From Cerrena zonata (Eukaryota; Basidiomycota; Agaricomycetes; Polyporales; Cerrenaceae), in the NCBI GenBank assembly GCA_038087015.1, contig JASBNA010000116.1:1-64000 (forward strand): 64,000 nucleotides of DNA, given 5' to 3'. Positions 1 through 12,323 of the stretch are shown here, in pieces (position 1 is the stretch's first letter; every line of letters starts with the position of its first letter). Both the position numbers and the translations under genes were made by a program. The notes below the pieces were generated by a model, which had not been told where the DNA came from, did not search any database, and saw nothing but the letters and a program-made list of their open reading frames with translations.

Positions 1-580
1 CACCATACCTGGACATGCTGCAGAGTACACATAGCATGGAAGAGCACCAAAGTTGTTGTGAATAAAGTTCCTTCATTTGTATTGATTCTTGTAAGTTCAC
101 GAGCAGATAGTGCCTGCGATCCTCGAACATCAAGTGCACACTTGGGATCCAGACACACACGTGTAGGTGGATATAGAGGATAGAATACTGCAAATAATAG
201 CAATCAGCATGAGATTTTGCATATTGGGTTCAACGTACCAGTCCGATGGCGAACACCGTATTGTAGGAAGAATGGCAAGTACCGACCATTACGCAGGGCA
301 GTCTCATCCAGGAGGGAACTACGCTGCGTTCTACACTCCCAGATAAGCTCGCGTTGCGCAGTCCATGCACGTGTGATGCACGGAACATCAACACCAAATG
401 CCTCTGCAAGGAAACTAGAGACATTATGTGGTAAAGCGGCGGGAGGCCCGTTGCTATGGATGCTTGCACCCATTCTAAGCCTTCCCCAAAGTGCTGGGCT
501 ACAAGAGAGGTGAAGCGAAAGGTATCCCGAGATGAGAGACTAGTAGGTACATTGCCCTGCATTGAGTGATCAACGGGAGT
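1..580 (-). pseudogene. KDZ-associated cysteine-cluster (CxC5/CxC6-like) gene remnant, runs off the left edge
   Basis: Read on the minus strand, one frame gives VAQHFGEGLEWVQASIATGL. A one-base frame change near 440 leads into PHNVSSFLAEAFGVDV and TAQRELIWEC. A GT-AG intron at about 189-238 is followed by LYPPTRVCLDPKC. The last motif is, from memory of the family, the hallmark of proteins with a CxC5/CxC6 cysteine cluster found beside KDZ (Kyakuja-Dileera-Zisupton) transposases in mushroom-forming fungi. The reading-frame break and the missing 3' part, which lies beyond base 1, argue for a relic rather than a working gene. Its function in living elements is unknown; a zinc-binding role is only inferred from the paired cysteines. 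Confidence 0.6.
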
Positions 581-696
581 ACAGGTAGTAAGCATCACGA
601 CAAACAAACTTGAAAGTCGATCGTACGTGGCAGTATCGTTGAACGAGCGCCCTATACCTAGCACACATCAACAACACCAAGCAACCCCCCACCGAA

Positions 697-820
697 AGTA
701 GACCAATGGACTTATAGCCCATGGGGCCCAATTCGGGTCGATTTGGGAAATGGACCAATAGACTTATAGCCCGAGCTCACTTCGGGTCGGTCCATCGGTC
801 CAATAGCCCTGGGCTATTAG
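697..820. repeat. two-copy direct repeat plus GGGCTATTAGCCC palindrome
   Basis: A unit beginning GACCAATGGACTTATAGCCC (from about 702) is followed about 50 bp later by GACCAATAGACTTATAGCCC (from about 753); both continue into TTCGGGTCG. Close by, CCTGGGCTATTAGCCCA is palindromic. GGGCTAATAGCCC-type palindromes near element ends are common in hAT transposons of agaricomycetes, so this may be the remains of a transposon end. No partner end was found. Confidence 0.5.
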
Positions 821-1640
821 CCCAACTGTCTGAGAGTCAGACGTTCCCGGATTTGGGGGTCATTGAAGACAGATGGGTATTGGCTGAGGTCTGTGCTGCG
901 TGCAGTGCATGTGACATGAACCACCGGGATGAAGCGGTTATTGGGGTCAAAGACATGCTGGTGTGGCATGAGTCGGGAGGTTGGTTCGCTCCACTGGTGC
1001 GGTGTGGAGGTTGACTGCAGCTTCTGCGACAGAATCGACAGGGGTTATGTATGATGAAGTGTAGTCCGACCAGTTTGTTGGTGCAGTGTATGTTGGGTGG
1101 TCATGTAAGTGCCCTGAGCTTACGAAGATGGAGTTGTGGCACGCCTGGGTTTGCCTTGTGTTCGCGGGCTCCGTTACCCTTGGGAGCCTTGCTCATTTCT
1201 TGGGAAGCAAGAGTCTATCGCAAGGGCTGACACCAGGTTACCCATTGGTGCTGTGAGTGCTAGCGAAGGGGGGGAGGACTTGGCTGCCAAGGGGTTATGA
1301 GTTGGGAGCGGGACATTTGGTTTGCATATTCTGAGTCAAGATTGATAAGTGAATGGTGAGATCTATTTGGCGCACCTTTTACAGTCTGGATTTTGCTTGT
1401 TTGAGTTTGATTTCTTTACTTGTTTGAGTTGTTCGCTTCGGGAATGCAGATTGAGATATTTTGGAGTTTCTGTCGTTCGTCTGTGGACAAATGGGGGGAA
1501 AGCAAACTTGTGGGATACCAGATGCATGGGCTAGCGCTGCTGCGGCGTACCGGTGTCATGCTTCGCTTCCGAATTGGTTGATTTACTTCTTGTTTGGGGA
1601 TAGTGGAAGGAGGGTTGAAAAAAAGAGTATGTGCCAGGTG
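821..1640. other. no gene recognised
   Basis: The stretch between the terminal palindrome and the Plavaka relic has only short unrelated open frames and no motif I recognise. It could hold further decayed 5' parts of the Plavaka element, whose left end was not found. Confidence 0.5.
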
Positions 1641-1780
1641 AGAATCGTTGACTTGCTTCTCTCGACACCGTGGAGGAACAAGTGAGGTATTTCTCACTGC
1701 CGCCATGTATTGTCCAGGGGTAGTGCCCAATGTACGTAGTATCAAATTATTCTCCTGCCACCTATCAGACACTGACTCTA

Positions 1781-3605
1781 ATCCCCCAAGATGCGATGCT
1801 GATCACAAAAATTTAAATCAAGAAGCCAGTCAACGATTGCGTACTTGGACAGAGGGTTGGGTGGAGGGGCTGGATTTGGGCACGTTGTGGGAGGACTATG
1901 GTATAGTGGGAGACATTATGGTAAGTCATTATCTATGGTCTATTCCAGTATAGTAGCACTTATTCTGTAGCCGTTTACAAATGACTTCCCCCGCGCGGAT
2001 ATCCACAAGATGATATCTGAAGCACGCGCAAATGCAATTCTCGATCAAGTTGATCGTCGGTGAGTAGTGATGGGTACCTCTGTCTCTCTATATCCGACTC
2101 AAACTTTCCATCATGCAGTATTGTAGCACTACCCAGCTTCCCAGGCTGACGGCAATTCTCTGAAGGCCGCGGGCTCAATCAATGGACAGGAGACGACTCA
2201 AAAGCTCTTATGAAGGTTTTCCTTCCTGCTATTTCAGGTCTTGTCCCAACTTCTATGGTAGAGGCTATCGCAGCACTCACCAAATTTTGTTATATCCTCC
2301 GATGGGATGTGCTCGATGAAGAAGATCTGGAAGGAGCACAGGAAGTCCTTAATAAATTTGCACGCCTGTGAACCACCTTCCAGGGATCAGGTGTACGTCC
2401 TACCGGATTTTCCTCACCACGCATGCACGCCTTACGCCACTTTCTTACCCATGTACGGAACTTTGGAGTACCCAATAGGCTCTGTTCATCCATAGCTGAA
2501 TCAAAAAATATAAAGGCTGTCAAGGAGTCGTATCGACGTTCGAGTCGCTTTGAAGCATTAGGGCAAATGCTTCTTACAAATCATCGTCTTGATAAGCTCG
2601 CTGCCTCGCGCGCCAATTTCGAAGCACGAGGAATGCTTAATCATGCCTCTCCGATGTTTTGAATAAACTGGCAGTAATTCAGCCTCTAGACTATGACGTT
2701 TATTGGGATATGAGGAGCGATGGAGATAGCTCAGATGATGACAGCGACAAAGAAGAGTTCTCAGAACAAGTTGGTGTAAACACCAATCAAATTGCTCGAA
2801 GGCAGTACAGCGAGGTGTTTGATGATATCGACGATCAGGGACCTGCTGCAGAAGGTTCAATACTCAACGAAGTGAGGCTTGTAAGCCGCGCTAGTATCTT
2901 TTCTTCCACTCCAGAGATGATTGTAATTGCCTAACGTTAGTCCTTCTCAAGTACGCCGTGTCCCAAACACTCTTCCAGACCTCACTACCTACTCTGGGTG
3001 TAGTGACCTCCCGCGCCTTACCTCATTGTTCATATACGACCAGCTTCACCCCAACGAATCTGTTGATGGGTCATTGCCTTTACGGGGTCCCGTTATCAAC
3101 TCGAGGATCCGAATTTTCACATCCTCTGTCGCTACCTTCTATGCACCAAGTGACCCCTGTAGCACAGAAGGCATGCATCGTGAACGCATTTGGTGTACGA
3201 AACTGTAGCGGAAAAAATATCCTCGTCATGATTGTGTTTTTGTTTTTACAGATGCTTCACAACCTGGGATGCGTGGTCTTCGCGTTGCTCGCATACGACT
3301 CTTCTTCTCTTTTAAGCTCCACGATGTTCGCTATCCGTGCGCCCTTGTAGAGTAGTTTTTCCGAGTTTCTGATGAGCCTGACGAGGAGACAGGTATGTGG
3401 ATTGTGGAGCCAGAGCTCGATTCAGATGGGGGTCATGTTCGCAGTGTGATTCATGTAGATACCATCTTGCATTCAGCACACCTAATGCCTGTTTTTAAAA
3501 TTGTTGATATACCTGCCAGGTTTCATTTTTTCTGACTCTCTAGATGCATTTCGATCTTACTATATAAACAAGTTTGCGGACCGTCACGCCCATGAAATCG
3601 CTTTC
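1781..3605 (+). pseudogene. Plavaka (CACTA-like) transposase relic with several nonsense codons
   Basis: The translated order matches Plavaka transposases of basidiomycetes: GTLWEDYGIVGDI (about 1880-1918), TNDFPRADIH (about 1977-2007), QWTGDDSKALMKVFLPAI (about 2180-2235), then FGVPNRLCSSIAESKNIKAV and LGQMLLTNHRLDKLAASR (about 2460-2610). Downstream lies the tail usual for these proteins, with FYAPSD, GMRGLRVARIRLFFSF, YPCALVE and YYINKFADRHAHEIAF ending near 3605. The part between PRADIH and QWTGDD is shorter than normal. In-frame stops interrupt it: TGA at about 2149 and 2370, TAG at about 3205 and 3347, plus frame changes near 2660 and 3530. From base 2400 on, the sequence is duplicated in the right arm with the same stops. 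Confidence 0.8.
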
Positions 3606-4084
3606 TAATATTAAATGCACCTTTTGTATGATTATCTACTTTCAACTTGTGTCTTATCCTTCACCATACTTTCGACACAAGAATGAGCACTGAAAGCAAT
3701 GAAAGCATCAACAAGTGTCAATCGCTCTTTGAAAGTGACCTCAAAGTGTGTGTCACTCTGTTGATGTTGTCTGAGCCACAACATAAACATACTGGTACCC
3801 CATACTCAGAACACATGGGTACCTTGGTCATACAACCTTGATCTATTATTGATGTATTTCATTACTAGCGCATTGAGTTTACTCTGGACTATGTTGATAC
3901 CATCTCAATATCCTTTTCAACATCTGTTCTATTCATTTCTTTTGCACGGCTTCCAGTTTCCTTGACAATATTACTATCACTATTTGCCTCATCAGTAAGG
4001 CTTATACTTTATCAATATATATATATATATCCTAATGTCTGTTATATTTGCTAAGTATCCATTATTTCTCTGGGGCCAGGTACT
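3606..4084. other. AT-rich spacer with (AT)n microsatellite
   Basis: No gene is recognised between the Plavaka tail and the next open frame. A short run of AT dinucleotides lies at about 4013-4031. The right end of the Plavaka element should be here, but I could not delimit it. Confidence 0.6.
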
Positions 4085-4135
4085 GAGCATCCCCCATTAG
4101 CAATCATACTACCTGCACCTCAGACCGACTTTGTC

Positions 4136-4381
4136 TTGGATCTCAAAACTACTTCCCTCACGGGTAATAAAGCAAAGCTTGTATACGTTCCTAAGCTACA
4201 TGAATTGATCACATATCAAGTAAGTACTGTTTCCCTCCTGGAACTGGCCAATCCTGATCTATCATCAAAGATCAAAAAAGTCATTGTTGACAAAGGTACA
4301 TGGAAGATTGCCTTATCTGGTCTTGCAAGTGTACAGGATATTAAAGAGGATATCAAAAAGCAGCAGCATGTATATAATTAA
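4136..4381 (+). CDS. short hypothetical ORF (left copy)
   Basis: An open frame of about 81 codons, rich in Lys, Leu and Val, ends with QHVYN and a TAA stop. The same frame is open upstream to about 4090 without a convincing start, and a possible donor (GTAAGT) follows HELITYQ near 4220. It may be an exon of a longer gene. I recognise no domain. The predicted secondary structure looks mixed and soluble, with no signal peptide. An identical copy lies at 62019-62264. Confidence 0.25.
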   Translation: MDLKTTSLTGNKAKLVYVPKLHELITYQVSTVSLLELANPDLSSKIKKVIVDKGTWKIALSGLASVQDIKEDIKKQQHVYN

Positions 4382-4423
4382 TAGTTGACTTGTGCTCTGG
4401 GAATTGTAGAATAATATCATACT

Positions 4424-5890
4424 CTAAATAAGGTCAGGTAATTGAATTGGTATATATAGCAACCAACCATGCAGGGAAGAGGGATGAGGTATGGTAATCA
4501 CACTACAATAGACATTTCCCTGCTTGTGAATATCACCAAGGGAGAAATAACCAATATCATCATCTAACTTGCATAGAATGTGCCCGTTTCTCATGTCATT
4601 ATTTGCTCTGTTAATATCCCATAGGCATATGCAGCTTGAAGATATGGTGTAATCGTATTTCAACATTCAGATAGAATCAACTTGCCATCTTCTTCACCTG
4701 AGACAAGATCTACTACACCAGAAGATTTAGTTACCCACTGATCTTTGACAACACCATAGGGAGTCTCAGCTGCCATAGAATACACGTGAGTAGAAATATA
4801 GAGGCTCCTTTGAGAGATATAGACATGAATTACATTGTGCTTCCATGCTAAGGCAATATATCTGTCATCTGATAGCATTTACCTCAGTCTGGTCTTGGAC
4901 ATCTAACTGGATTGATTGACATGCAATAGAGCATCTCTGAGATATATCATAAATCCATACTGTATACCTAAGAAGACTACCTTTGGTGTAGATGTACGAG
5001 TAACTGCCTAATATATATGATCAGATCTAGTTAGTCTTCCAGGTTTGGTTCAAAGGTCATCAGATTACTAGTGTTATTGATTGTGACTGCATGACCACTA
5101 TCAGTAATGTCGAGGGTGTATACTGACTTTCCAGTTTCAGCATTGACTAATTTGTGAACACCAGTAAGGTCCTTTAGCTCATCATCATCAGAGGTGCATG
5201 TTATTGCAAGAATATGACCAGCTGAAAGGCCAGTTCTCCAAGGGAAATCTGAGATCATATGTCTTCTGCTTGCTATGGTGATAGAAATATCTCTCTTTTT
5301 CTTGTCCTGAGGAAGATAGAGAATTTTTTTCTTGGAATCAATAAGGATACTTGCATAATATAAAGTCAACATATCCATTATCTCCGCCAATTGCTGGGAG
5401 TGGCTGGTTTGGCATATATCCTAGCTTTCTTGGGGGGCATTCTAGTCATAGCAAAATTTCTCATCAGTGCAAATCAAGTATTAAGAAAGAATACATTTAT
5501 GCATTTGGGGCAATTTCCCCCATTCTATTGATTTACAAGACCAAAACTTGACACATAAATCATAACCAGCAGAGGATAGAGTGTATGGCCCAATCCTAAC
5601 ATGCAAAGGGCCTTCCTGAGTAGAAGACTATTTACAAGTAATGAGGCAGCTTTATGTTGTATAGAAGATGGCTAATACCTGTGTAGCAATCTCATCATTC
5701 CCATCATCAGAGATTGTGATAAGCTCCTACTTTCAGGGCTAGAATCCAAGGTCAGGTGGAATACCTTTTGAAAAAAGAAGCATTCACTATGTGACATTCT
5801 TGAAACCTACTCTTCCTGACGAATCCTATATCGTCTGAGTTATAGCCGAAGTCTTCAGAGTCCTGCAATACAATTAATGCCATTAACATG
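4424..5890 (-). CDS. WD40/beta-propeller-like gene, multi-exon (left copy)
   Basis: Several minus-strand pieces each look like propeller blades. YTLSSAGYDLCVKFWSC and YTVWIYDISQRCSIACQ are classic WD-type strand ends; MLSDDRYIALAWKHNVIHVY and SSSCICLWDINRA continue the pattern. A longer piece includes WRTGLSAGHILAITCTSDDD and a segment with repeated Thr/Asn ending NLMTFEPNLED. The pieces lie in different frames and are separated by short AT-rich gaps, as expected for small fungal introns, but stops between some of them mean I cannot give a continuous model and it may be decayed. WD40 propellers generally act as protein-binding scaffolds; no specific role can be read here. The copy at 60510-61976 is identical. 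Confidence 0.5.
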
Positions 5891-5902
5891 TTGACAACCT
5901 GA

Positions 5903-6325
5903 CCTGAACCAGTTCAACTATCTCTGACCTTCCAGGGAATCTTATGTCGCAGCATACTTTTTGGGTTATTGTACTTTTGATGGGATTCAGAGGATATGGG
6001 AAATCTAGCCATACCTGAACCAGTTCAACTATCTCTGACCTTCTGGGGTACTCACAACTAGTCAGATTACCATTGACCAGAAACTTGGTGGTGAGAATGT
6101 TGAAATATCATACTGTGGCAGCACCTATTGCTTCCTCAGTTGATCACAAAAATATGAGGCAACTGTATGTTGAATGAATAACGGCTATATTACTGAACAA
6201 TGCCAGTACAATACCATTCCCATATCCTCTGAATCCCATCAAAATTACAATAACCCAAAAATTATGCTGTGACATAAGGTTCCCCTGAAGAGCAGAGATA
6301 GCTGAATCGGCCGACCTCCTTCAGG
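5903..6325. repeat. foldback (MITE-like) element with ~100-bp inverted ends (left copy)
   Basis: About 5905-6003 and the reverse complement of about 6207-6325 share blocks in the same order: CAGCATA, TTTTTGGGTTATTGTA, TTTTGATGGGATTCAGAGGA and TATGGGAA. A third, partial copy of the outer block (CCTGAACCAGTTCAACTATC) sits inside at about 6016-6040. Long inverted ends with a short non-coding centre fit a foldback or MITE element. No clear target duplication was identified. Confidence 0.65.
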
Positions 6326-6333
6326 TTTCTAAA

Positions 6334-6558
6334 ATGCTCGCCTCTGCTCGGAAACCCCAAGCATCCCAGCATCAGGAGGAGATCATTGTGGATGATATAT
6401 CAAACCCCTCAAGGATGCCAATCTTTGATCAGCCCCAGGTGAAGCCTCGACGTCGATCAATCCCAGCAAAGCCACGACCCAACGCATTCGATCGCCCTTT
6501 CAAACTTCCTAGTCCTAGCTCAATGGTCCTCTCGAACAAAGCTACTGACTCTGGATAA
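6334..6558 (+). CDS. short hypothetical ORF, Pro/Ser/Arg-rich (left copy)
   Basis: An open frame of 75 codons starts with MLASARKPQASQHQEEII and contains a basic stretch, VKPRRRSIPAKPRP, then a Pro/Ser tail. The composition is that of a disordered region, and the ORF lies directly against the foldback repeat. It may be an isolated exon or chance coding. No family recognised. An identical copy lies at 59842-60066. Confidence 0.25.
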   Translation: MLASARKPQASQHQEEIIVDDISNPSRMPIFDQPQVKPRRRSIPAKPRPNAFDRPFKLPSPSSMVLSNKATDSG

Positions 6559-8972
6559 CCTCAGCTCGAAGAGGCGACTACGATTTGACGGAGTCGCTGT
6601 CTACACAATGAGGGTCAATGAATATATACTCGGTATGGATAAATACTGAAGGAGCAGAGAGTAAGAAATGAATGTCTCCCACTGTAGCCGGTATACCGAA
6701 GGGTGTGAAACATAAGCATGTAAATGGTACCTTGCTGTAGTAGTAAAACGCTTTCTAACGCTATACAATACATGGGGTAACGTGTGTGGGAATATGCCAA
6801 ATCCGCGGATTTCGCCGAGAGTGCAAGACTTTTTGCCGCCACTGTAACTGTGTTCTTACTATCACACCACCGAAGTCTAACACCCCTTTGGTGCTCTTCA
6901 TTTTTTGAGGCTCTTTCCTCAGTGTTTTCTCTAGTTGCTGCATGTACAGATAGCCTACCTTCTTAGCTATAATGTGGTGAACTCCACGGAAAAAATAATA
7001 GAGGATTGACTGCGACGGCCAAGTTTTGACGGAAGCATAGAGTTTAACAGAGATGTCACGGAACATTCACACCGGAGTGACGTCGGCATCCTTCGAAACC
7101 TGACAAGCAATCCATCAGCCAGAGCTTGACAGGCTCATGCTGACCTTGATGGGCCACCGCTTACGGCAGAGTTTTATTTCAGCATGGAATCCGGGTGGCT
7201 GGTATCACACTTTGCGAGGCAACATCTAAGTTTTACCATTTCCCGTTTATTAATCAAAGGGTCGCAGAGCTGCAATGAGTTATTTGGGCACATGAATTTC
7301 TTATCTGAGAGCCAGAAGGAGATCGGTTGGCAGGTGAGTGTGTGATTCACTGTAACTGCAGTGTCAGAATCATACCTTTCCCCTCTGACACACACTGAAC
7401 TTTACACCGAACCTACTATAAATCTGTACAGTTCGTGGAGTAGTTTATCTCTGCCATATACATGCACTGCTGATTTCAATTACATGTGGAAACTGTAGAA
7501 CGCATAGGGTTCGACAATTTGGTGAAGCGTCAAACTCCAGTGATGTGATAGTACTATGTAACATAATCCGTCGGTAATGGAATCTACGCGATCTCTTCTT
7601 ACGGGATTACCTACCTTTCCTATGAAAAGTATGGTACGCTTCGAATTTGATATCGCGCGCTAGTGCCTACCAGAATGCTAATTAGGTTACCCTACTGCGA
7701 TCGTGTGCCATTTTTGTATGCCAGGACACGTCTTACTGCTCTATCCTCTCGCGCTACATTACCTCTACGGATCTAATCGTGTTCCAGACTTCTCAGATGA
7801 CTCTACTGATAACTCAATAACGGTAGTTAGTGCAGTCGAACAACAGAAGCTCCAAAAAGTGGCGCTATCAAATGATTTGCTCCACCGGCTGTAACACTGC
7901 TAGGCTTTAACAAAGATCAATTGCACGTACCATCGTCCGCTCATCTCCTGTTGTATCATATCTTACTGTAGTCCAACCCCACATTTATCACTAGCGTGTT
8001 CTCAGGACTCCTCAGACGCTCTCAGATCACTTTCACTGATGGTCGAGCTACAGCTTGAGCGGTGAACGGAGTGGAGCTGAGCTAGGCGCGATCAGCATGG
8101 TCGGCTCATGGGCTGAGCGTGCCAGGTATATAACCATTACAACCATCTCAATGACGATGGTCAGCGCAGTCGAGCAACAGAGCTCCAAGAAGTGGCGCTA
8201 TCAAATGATTTACTCCGTCGGCTGTGTCACTGCAAGGTATTGACAGAGATCAATTAAACGTACCATCAACCATCGACCGTTCATCTCTTGTTCTGAAATA
8301 TCTTAAACACTTGTCATAACACAAATCCCTGTCTATATCAGCCAACATCAACAAATCGTTGACTGTATGAGGGTCACGTCGGCGAGACAGTTAAGTGTCC
8401 ATAAATGATGCTCGGGTGTCAGTGGGGGAGTTGGCCCCTCTCACATCAAGAGACATCATGGCCCGCCGGCATTTTCTCCATCTGTATTTACTGGCTGATT
8501 TACTATCGTTATTGAGTTAGCTGGAATAACGCGCACTGGCGTAACTTGGCTGTGCAATCGTGCGAAGATGGACGTCAAACGTTGGACAACAGAATGCTCG
8601 GTACTAGTCTTATTCCGAGATTCGTGTTCCCCGCTCGGTACCAGCTAACGACTCCTTACTAAATATTTGGTCACTTATCTAGCCTGTTCATCTTAATGAA
8701 CAGTCGTGTCATTTATGCTTGGCACTCCTGGCTTTGAGAATTTTCCACGCCCGTCGTACGGTAGCTGCCAGCCTAGGCTCTCGGACGCTGGTATTTCGTT
8801 TGCAGAGTGATTGATCGCCCCCGCCACCCCCCCCCCCCCCAGCACAAGTCCTGGCACGGGAATTTTACGGACGCGTATATATAGTTCTCCTTCCTGCTTT
8901 GCGCTATCCAGCTTCCCCATTGCTATTACGAACATAACATCTCTACCTTTGCCTTATCCCGCTTCAGACAAT
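6559..8972. other. 2.4 kb without a recognisable gene, holding a diverged direct duplication and a C14 tract
   Basis: Only short overlapping open frames occur. The notable contents are the direct duplication listed separately and a run of 14 C at about 8827-8840, roughly 140 bp upstream of the POT1-like start codon. The TATATATA at about 8876 may be part of that gene's promoter. Confidence 0.5.
7815..8312 (+). repeat. diverged direct duplication, ~150-bp units (left copy)
   Basis: About 7820-7970 and 8155-8310 align in the same order. Both contain AGTGGCGCTATCAAATGATT, preceded by CAGTCGARCAACAGA and followed by CTCC..CGGCTGT, CACTGC, AAAGATCAATT or AGAGATCAATT and CGTACCATC. By eye they agree at roughly four positions in five. 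Mirrored at 58088-58585. Confidence 0.7.
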
Positions 8973-10886
8973 ATGCAACAAGACCAAGAAACGAACAGAC
9001 GACTTGTAATACGCCAACGTCGTGAGGAGGCGTTAAAGCAGCTTTCAGCTACAGGAGGATTCCCGGATAGCTCTGCATCCTCTGGAAAACAGTACCCCGC
9101 CCCAAGTCCTGGGCCCGGCGCCAACCCGGTTAGAATACAACATGGTAGTGTTGGATTACCTGTATTAAACATTGATGTATGTTTTCCTTTCTGTTCGCTG
9201 ATGAGCATTCCAGCTCGTATACTCATTGATTGTCCCAAAAGAATCTGTTATACTTTCCTCTCGTTACCACCCTACCGGCTAACAATACGTCTGCATGCTT
9301 CAACTTTATTGGAATAGTACTGTCCATCTCAGAGATAGAAACCTCCCAAAATACGGGGGGTGAGTGCTCTACATCGACCATGAACCGCATGTACTGAAGA
9401 CATTATGACTACTTTATAGACTTATCGAGGAAACTGGTCGTTGTGGATGAATCTACCTGGAAGGGCACTGGATATAACAAGAGAAGTGTTACGATACAGT
9501 GTTTCACTAACAACAAGCATGAGAACATCCTTGGTGAAGCACAACCGGGTGATGTCATCATTTTGCGTGGTATCAGAGTGAGTGGTCAGCTTAATGCAAG
9601 AAAATCAGGGAGACCAATATGTTGCAGGTCCGACTGCACAACAATGCGCTACAGTATCTTGGAGCTTCACTCGAGTACTGGTCATGGGAAATTGTTGACG
9701 GCGACAGGATCAAGTTTTCTCGCTCTTCAAAGAGGGCTGAGCATCAGCTGTCCATTGCCGAGATCGAATACTGCAACAATCTGAAGACATGGTGGCAGAA
9801 CATTGATCAAGACGACATCTCTACAGCAAGCAACATGAAGCACAAACTCATTCAAGAATTGAAACAATATACTTCTGGAAACGGTCATTACTTTGACTGC
9901 ACCATCGAAGTATCGTCTTCCACACAATTGCATTTTGCCATATTCACTTGAGAATATACAGGTTATACATATTGTGATAGGTCATGGTAATGGTCCAAGT
10001 TGCCTGTATGTGACGGACTATACACATAACACCATGGCTCGACCCGAAACAGCAAGCTGGTGCCCTATCACTCTGAAGGACAAGATCCTACAGATTGCAA
10101 TGTGGGATTCTGCAAAGGGTGAAGCCACTCAAATGGAGACTGGGTGTTTCTATAGCCTAAAGAATGTCAAGATCATGGCTTGTGAAGGTAAAATGAATGA
10201 GGACAAAAAGATTAAAAAATTGGATGTAGATGAGCTAGAACGTCATCCACACCTGGTATCTTTGTTAAGGTATTCTTTTGATCTGTTCTCTAGATAAAAT
10301 CTGTATTGATGCGATAGATATTTCTCAGAAGACGTAAAGAAGCCAAGAGCGCAGCAGCGGACAGTAAATATCTCCTCCAAGATGCAGGCCTGGACAATCC
10401 ATTCCAGTGTACGGCAGAGGCAAGCACTATTTCGAACCAGTTTACTCCGTTATTAATCTTGAAAACCTTCTTCAGGTCCTTTCGATTTCAGAGAAAGCTG
10501 ATAAATTTTACCTTTATATCACTGACTATACTGCCCGGTCTGATTTGTGCACCGTATTTGTATCGACCGCTCTCGTCATCCCAGATGATATGGTCATCAG
10601 GGTTACCATGCGTGACCGAATGGCTATATCTGCTTCTTCAATCACTTCAGGGGACTTTGTTACTTTGCATAACCTATGCTTAACTCAGCTTAGCAATGGT
10701 AAAGTCCATGGAGTGATGGAGAAAGGTGCATCCATTGCCAGATTGGGTCCAGAGATGGCAGATTATATTGAACTGGACCAGTAAGTAGGCACGATATATT
10801 GACTTATATATCCCACTAAGGTGATTTACAGGCGAAAGAAAGGACTACGCTTGATTAGGCGTAGGGGGGGCGGTAGCAAGAACTGA
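8973..10886 (+). CDS. POT1: POT1-like telomere single-strand binding protein (left copy)
   Basis: A spliced model starts at ATG 8973. Exons: 8973-9176, 9242-9359, 9420-9577, 9628-9909, 9962-10269, 10329-about 10780, then a short basic exon ending RRGGGSKN at TGA 10884. Introns are 50-65 bp with GT-AG ends. The first OB fold reads FNFIGIVLSISEIE...VVDESTWKGTGYNKRSVTI...AQPGDVIILRGIRV. The second reads HYFDCTIE-VIHIVIGHGNG, LYVTDYTHN, ILQIAMWDSAK, GCFYSLKNVKI and IKKLDVDELERHPHL. This order is typical of POT1, which caps telomeric G-strand overhangs. A third OB-like part (LYITDYTARSD...GDFVTLHNLCL) lies in another frame after about 10380. I found no intron that joins it cleanly, so there may be a frameshift or a missed intron. 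An identical copy sits at 55514-57427. Confidence 0.72.
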
Positions 10887-11439
10887 AAGTCCAGAGGATC
10901 TATAATGTCATTTGTTGGAGAGGTCAAGCCATACCTTTGTCATACTGGATGTCGTATGGTACTCATTCTCTGTTCTTTAGATATTTACAGCTTATTTGAG
11001 AGTAGAGCTAGTACCGTTTCTCCTATTCCCCCCATCCACATTTTCTTCCGGGTGTGCATATCCCCTTCCGTTCTCCCTTGAGTACCTGAATTAGACGTAT
11101 AGAACTCGCTTTGTTTATTACATATATACGGACTTATAGCTTTGATACGCATCGGATTGGAGAATCTGTCATTATTCGGCTGGTACACTATTTATCTCTT
11201 TCAATGCTTTGCGTTATTAGAGCTGTACTGATCGTTACTGAGTGGCAGAGGACAACTTGAGAGAGCTTTTAGACGCCAAAGCCGAGCTTTTAGACGCCAA
11301 AGTGAAGAGGGCGCGCGTCTCATAAGTCCCTTATTACAAGATTTATACGAAACTTACAGCTTCACTAATGGTCTGCGTGGACGACGCCGTTATGGAGTGA
11401 TATTAAAAACATCCAGTCAGCCGTGTAGGTACCCCTCTT
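10887..11439. other. spacer with a 21-bp tandem repeat (left copy)
   Basis: No gene recognised. At about 11264-11303 the unit GAGCTTTTAGACGCCAAAG occurs twice in tandem at 21-bp spacing. The same pair lies at 55097-55136 in the right arm. Confidence 0.6.

Positions 11440-12323
<884 letters not shown>

Noticed and set aside
4013..4031. AT run as a possible origin or centromere signal
   Set aside because: Too short; a plain microsatellite.
9578..9608. 31-bp intron ending at AAAATCAG in the POT1 gene
   Set aside because: Too short for a fungal intron; using the next acceptor (9627) gives a 50-bp intron and restores the OB-fold reading GIRVRLHNNALQ.
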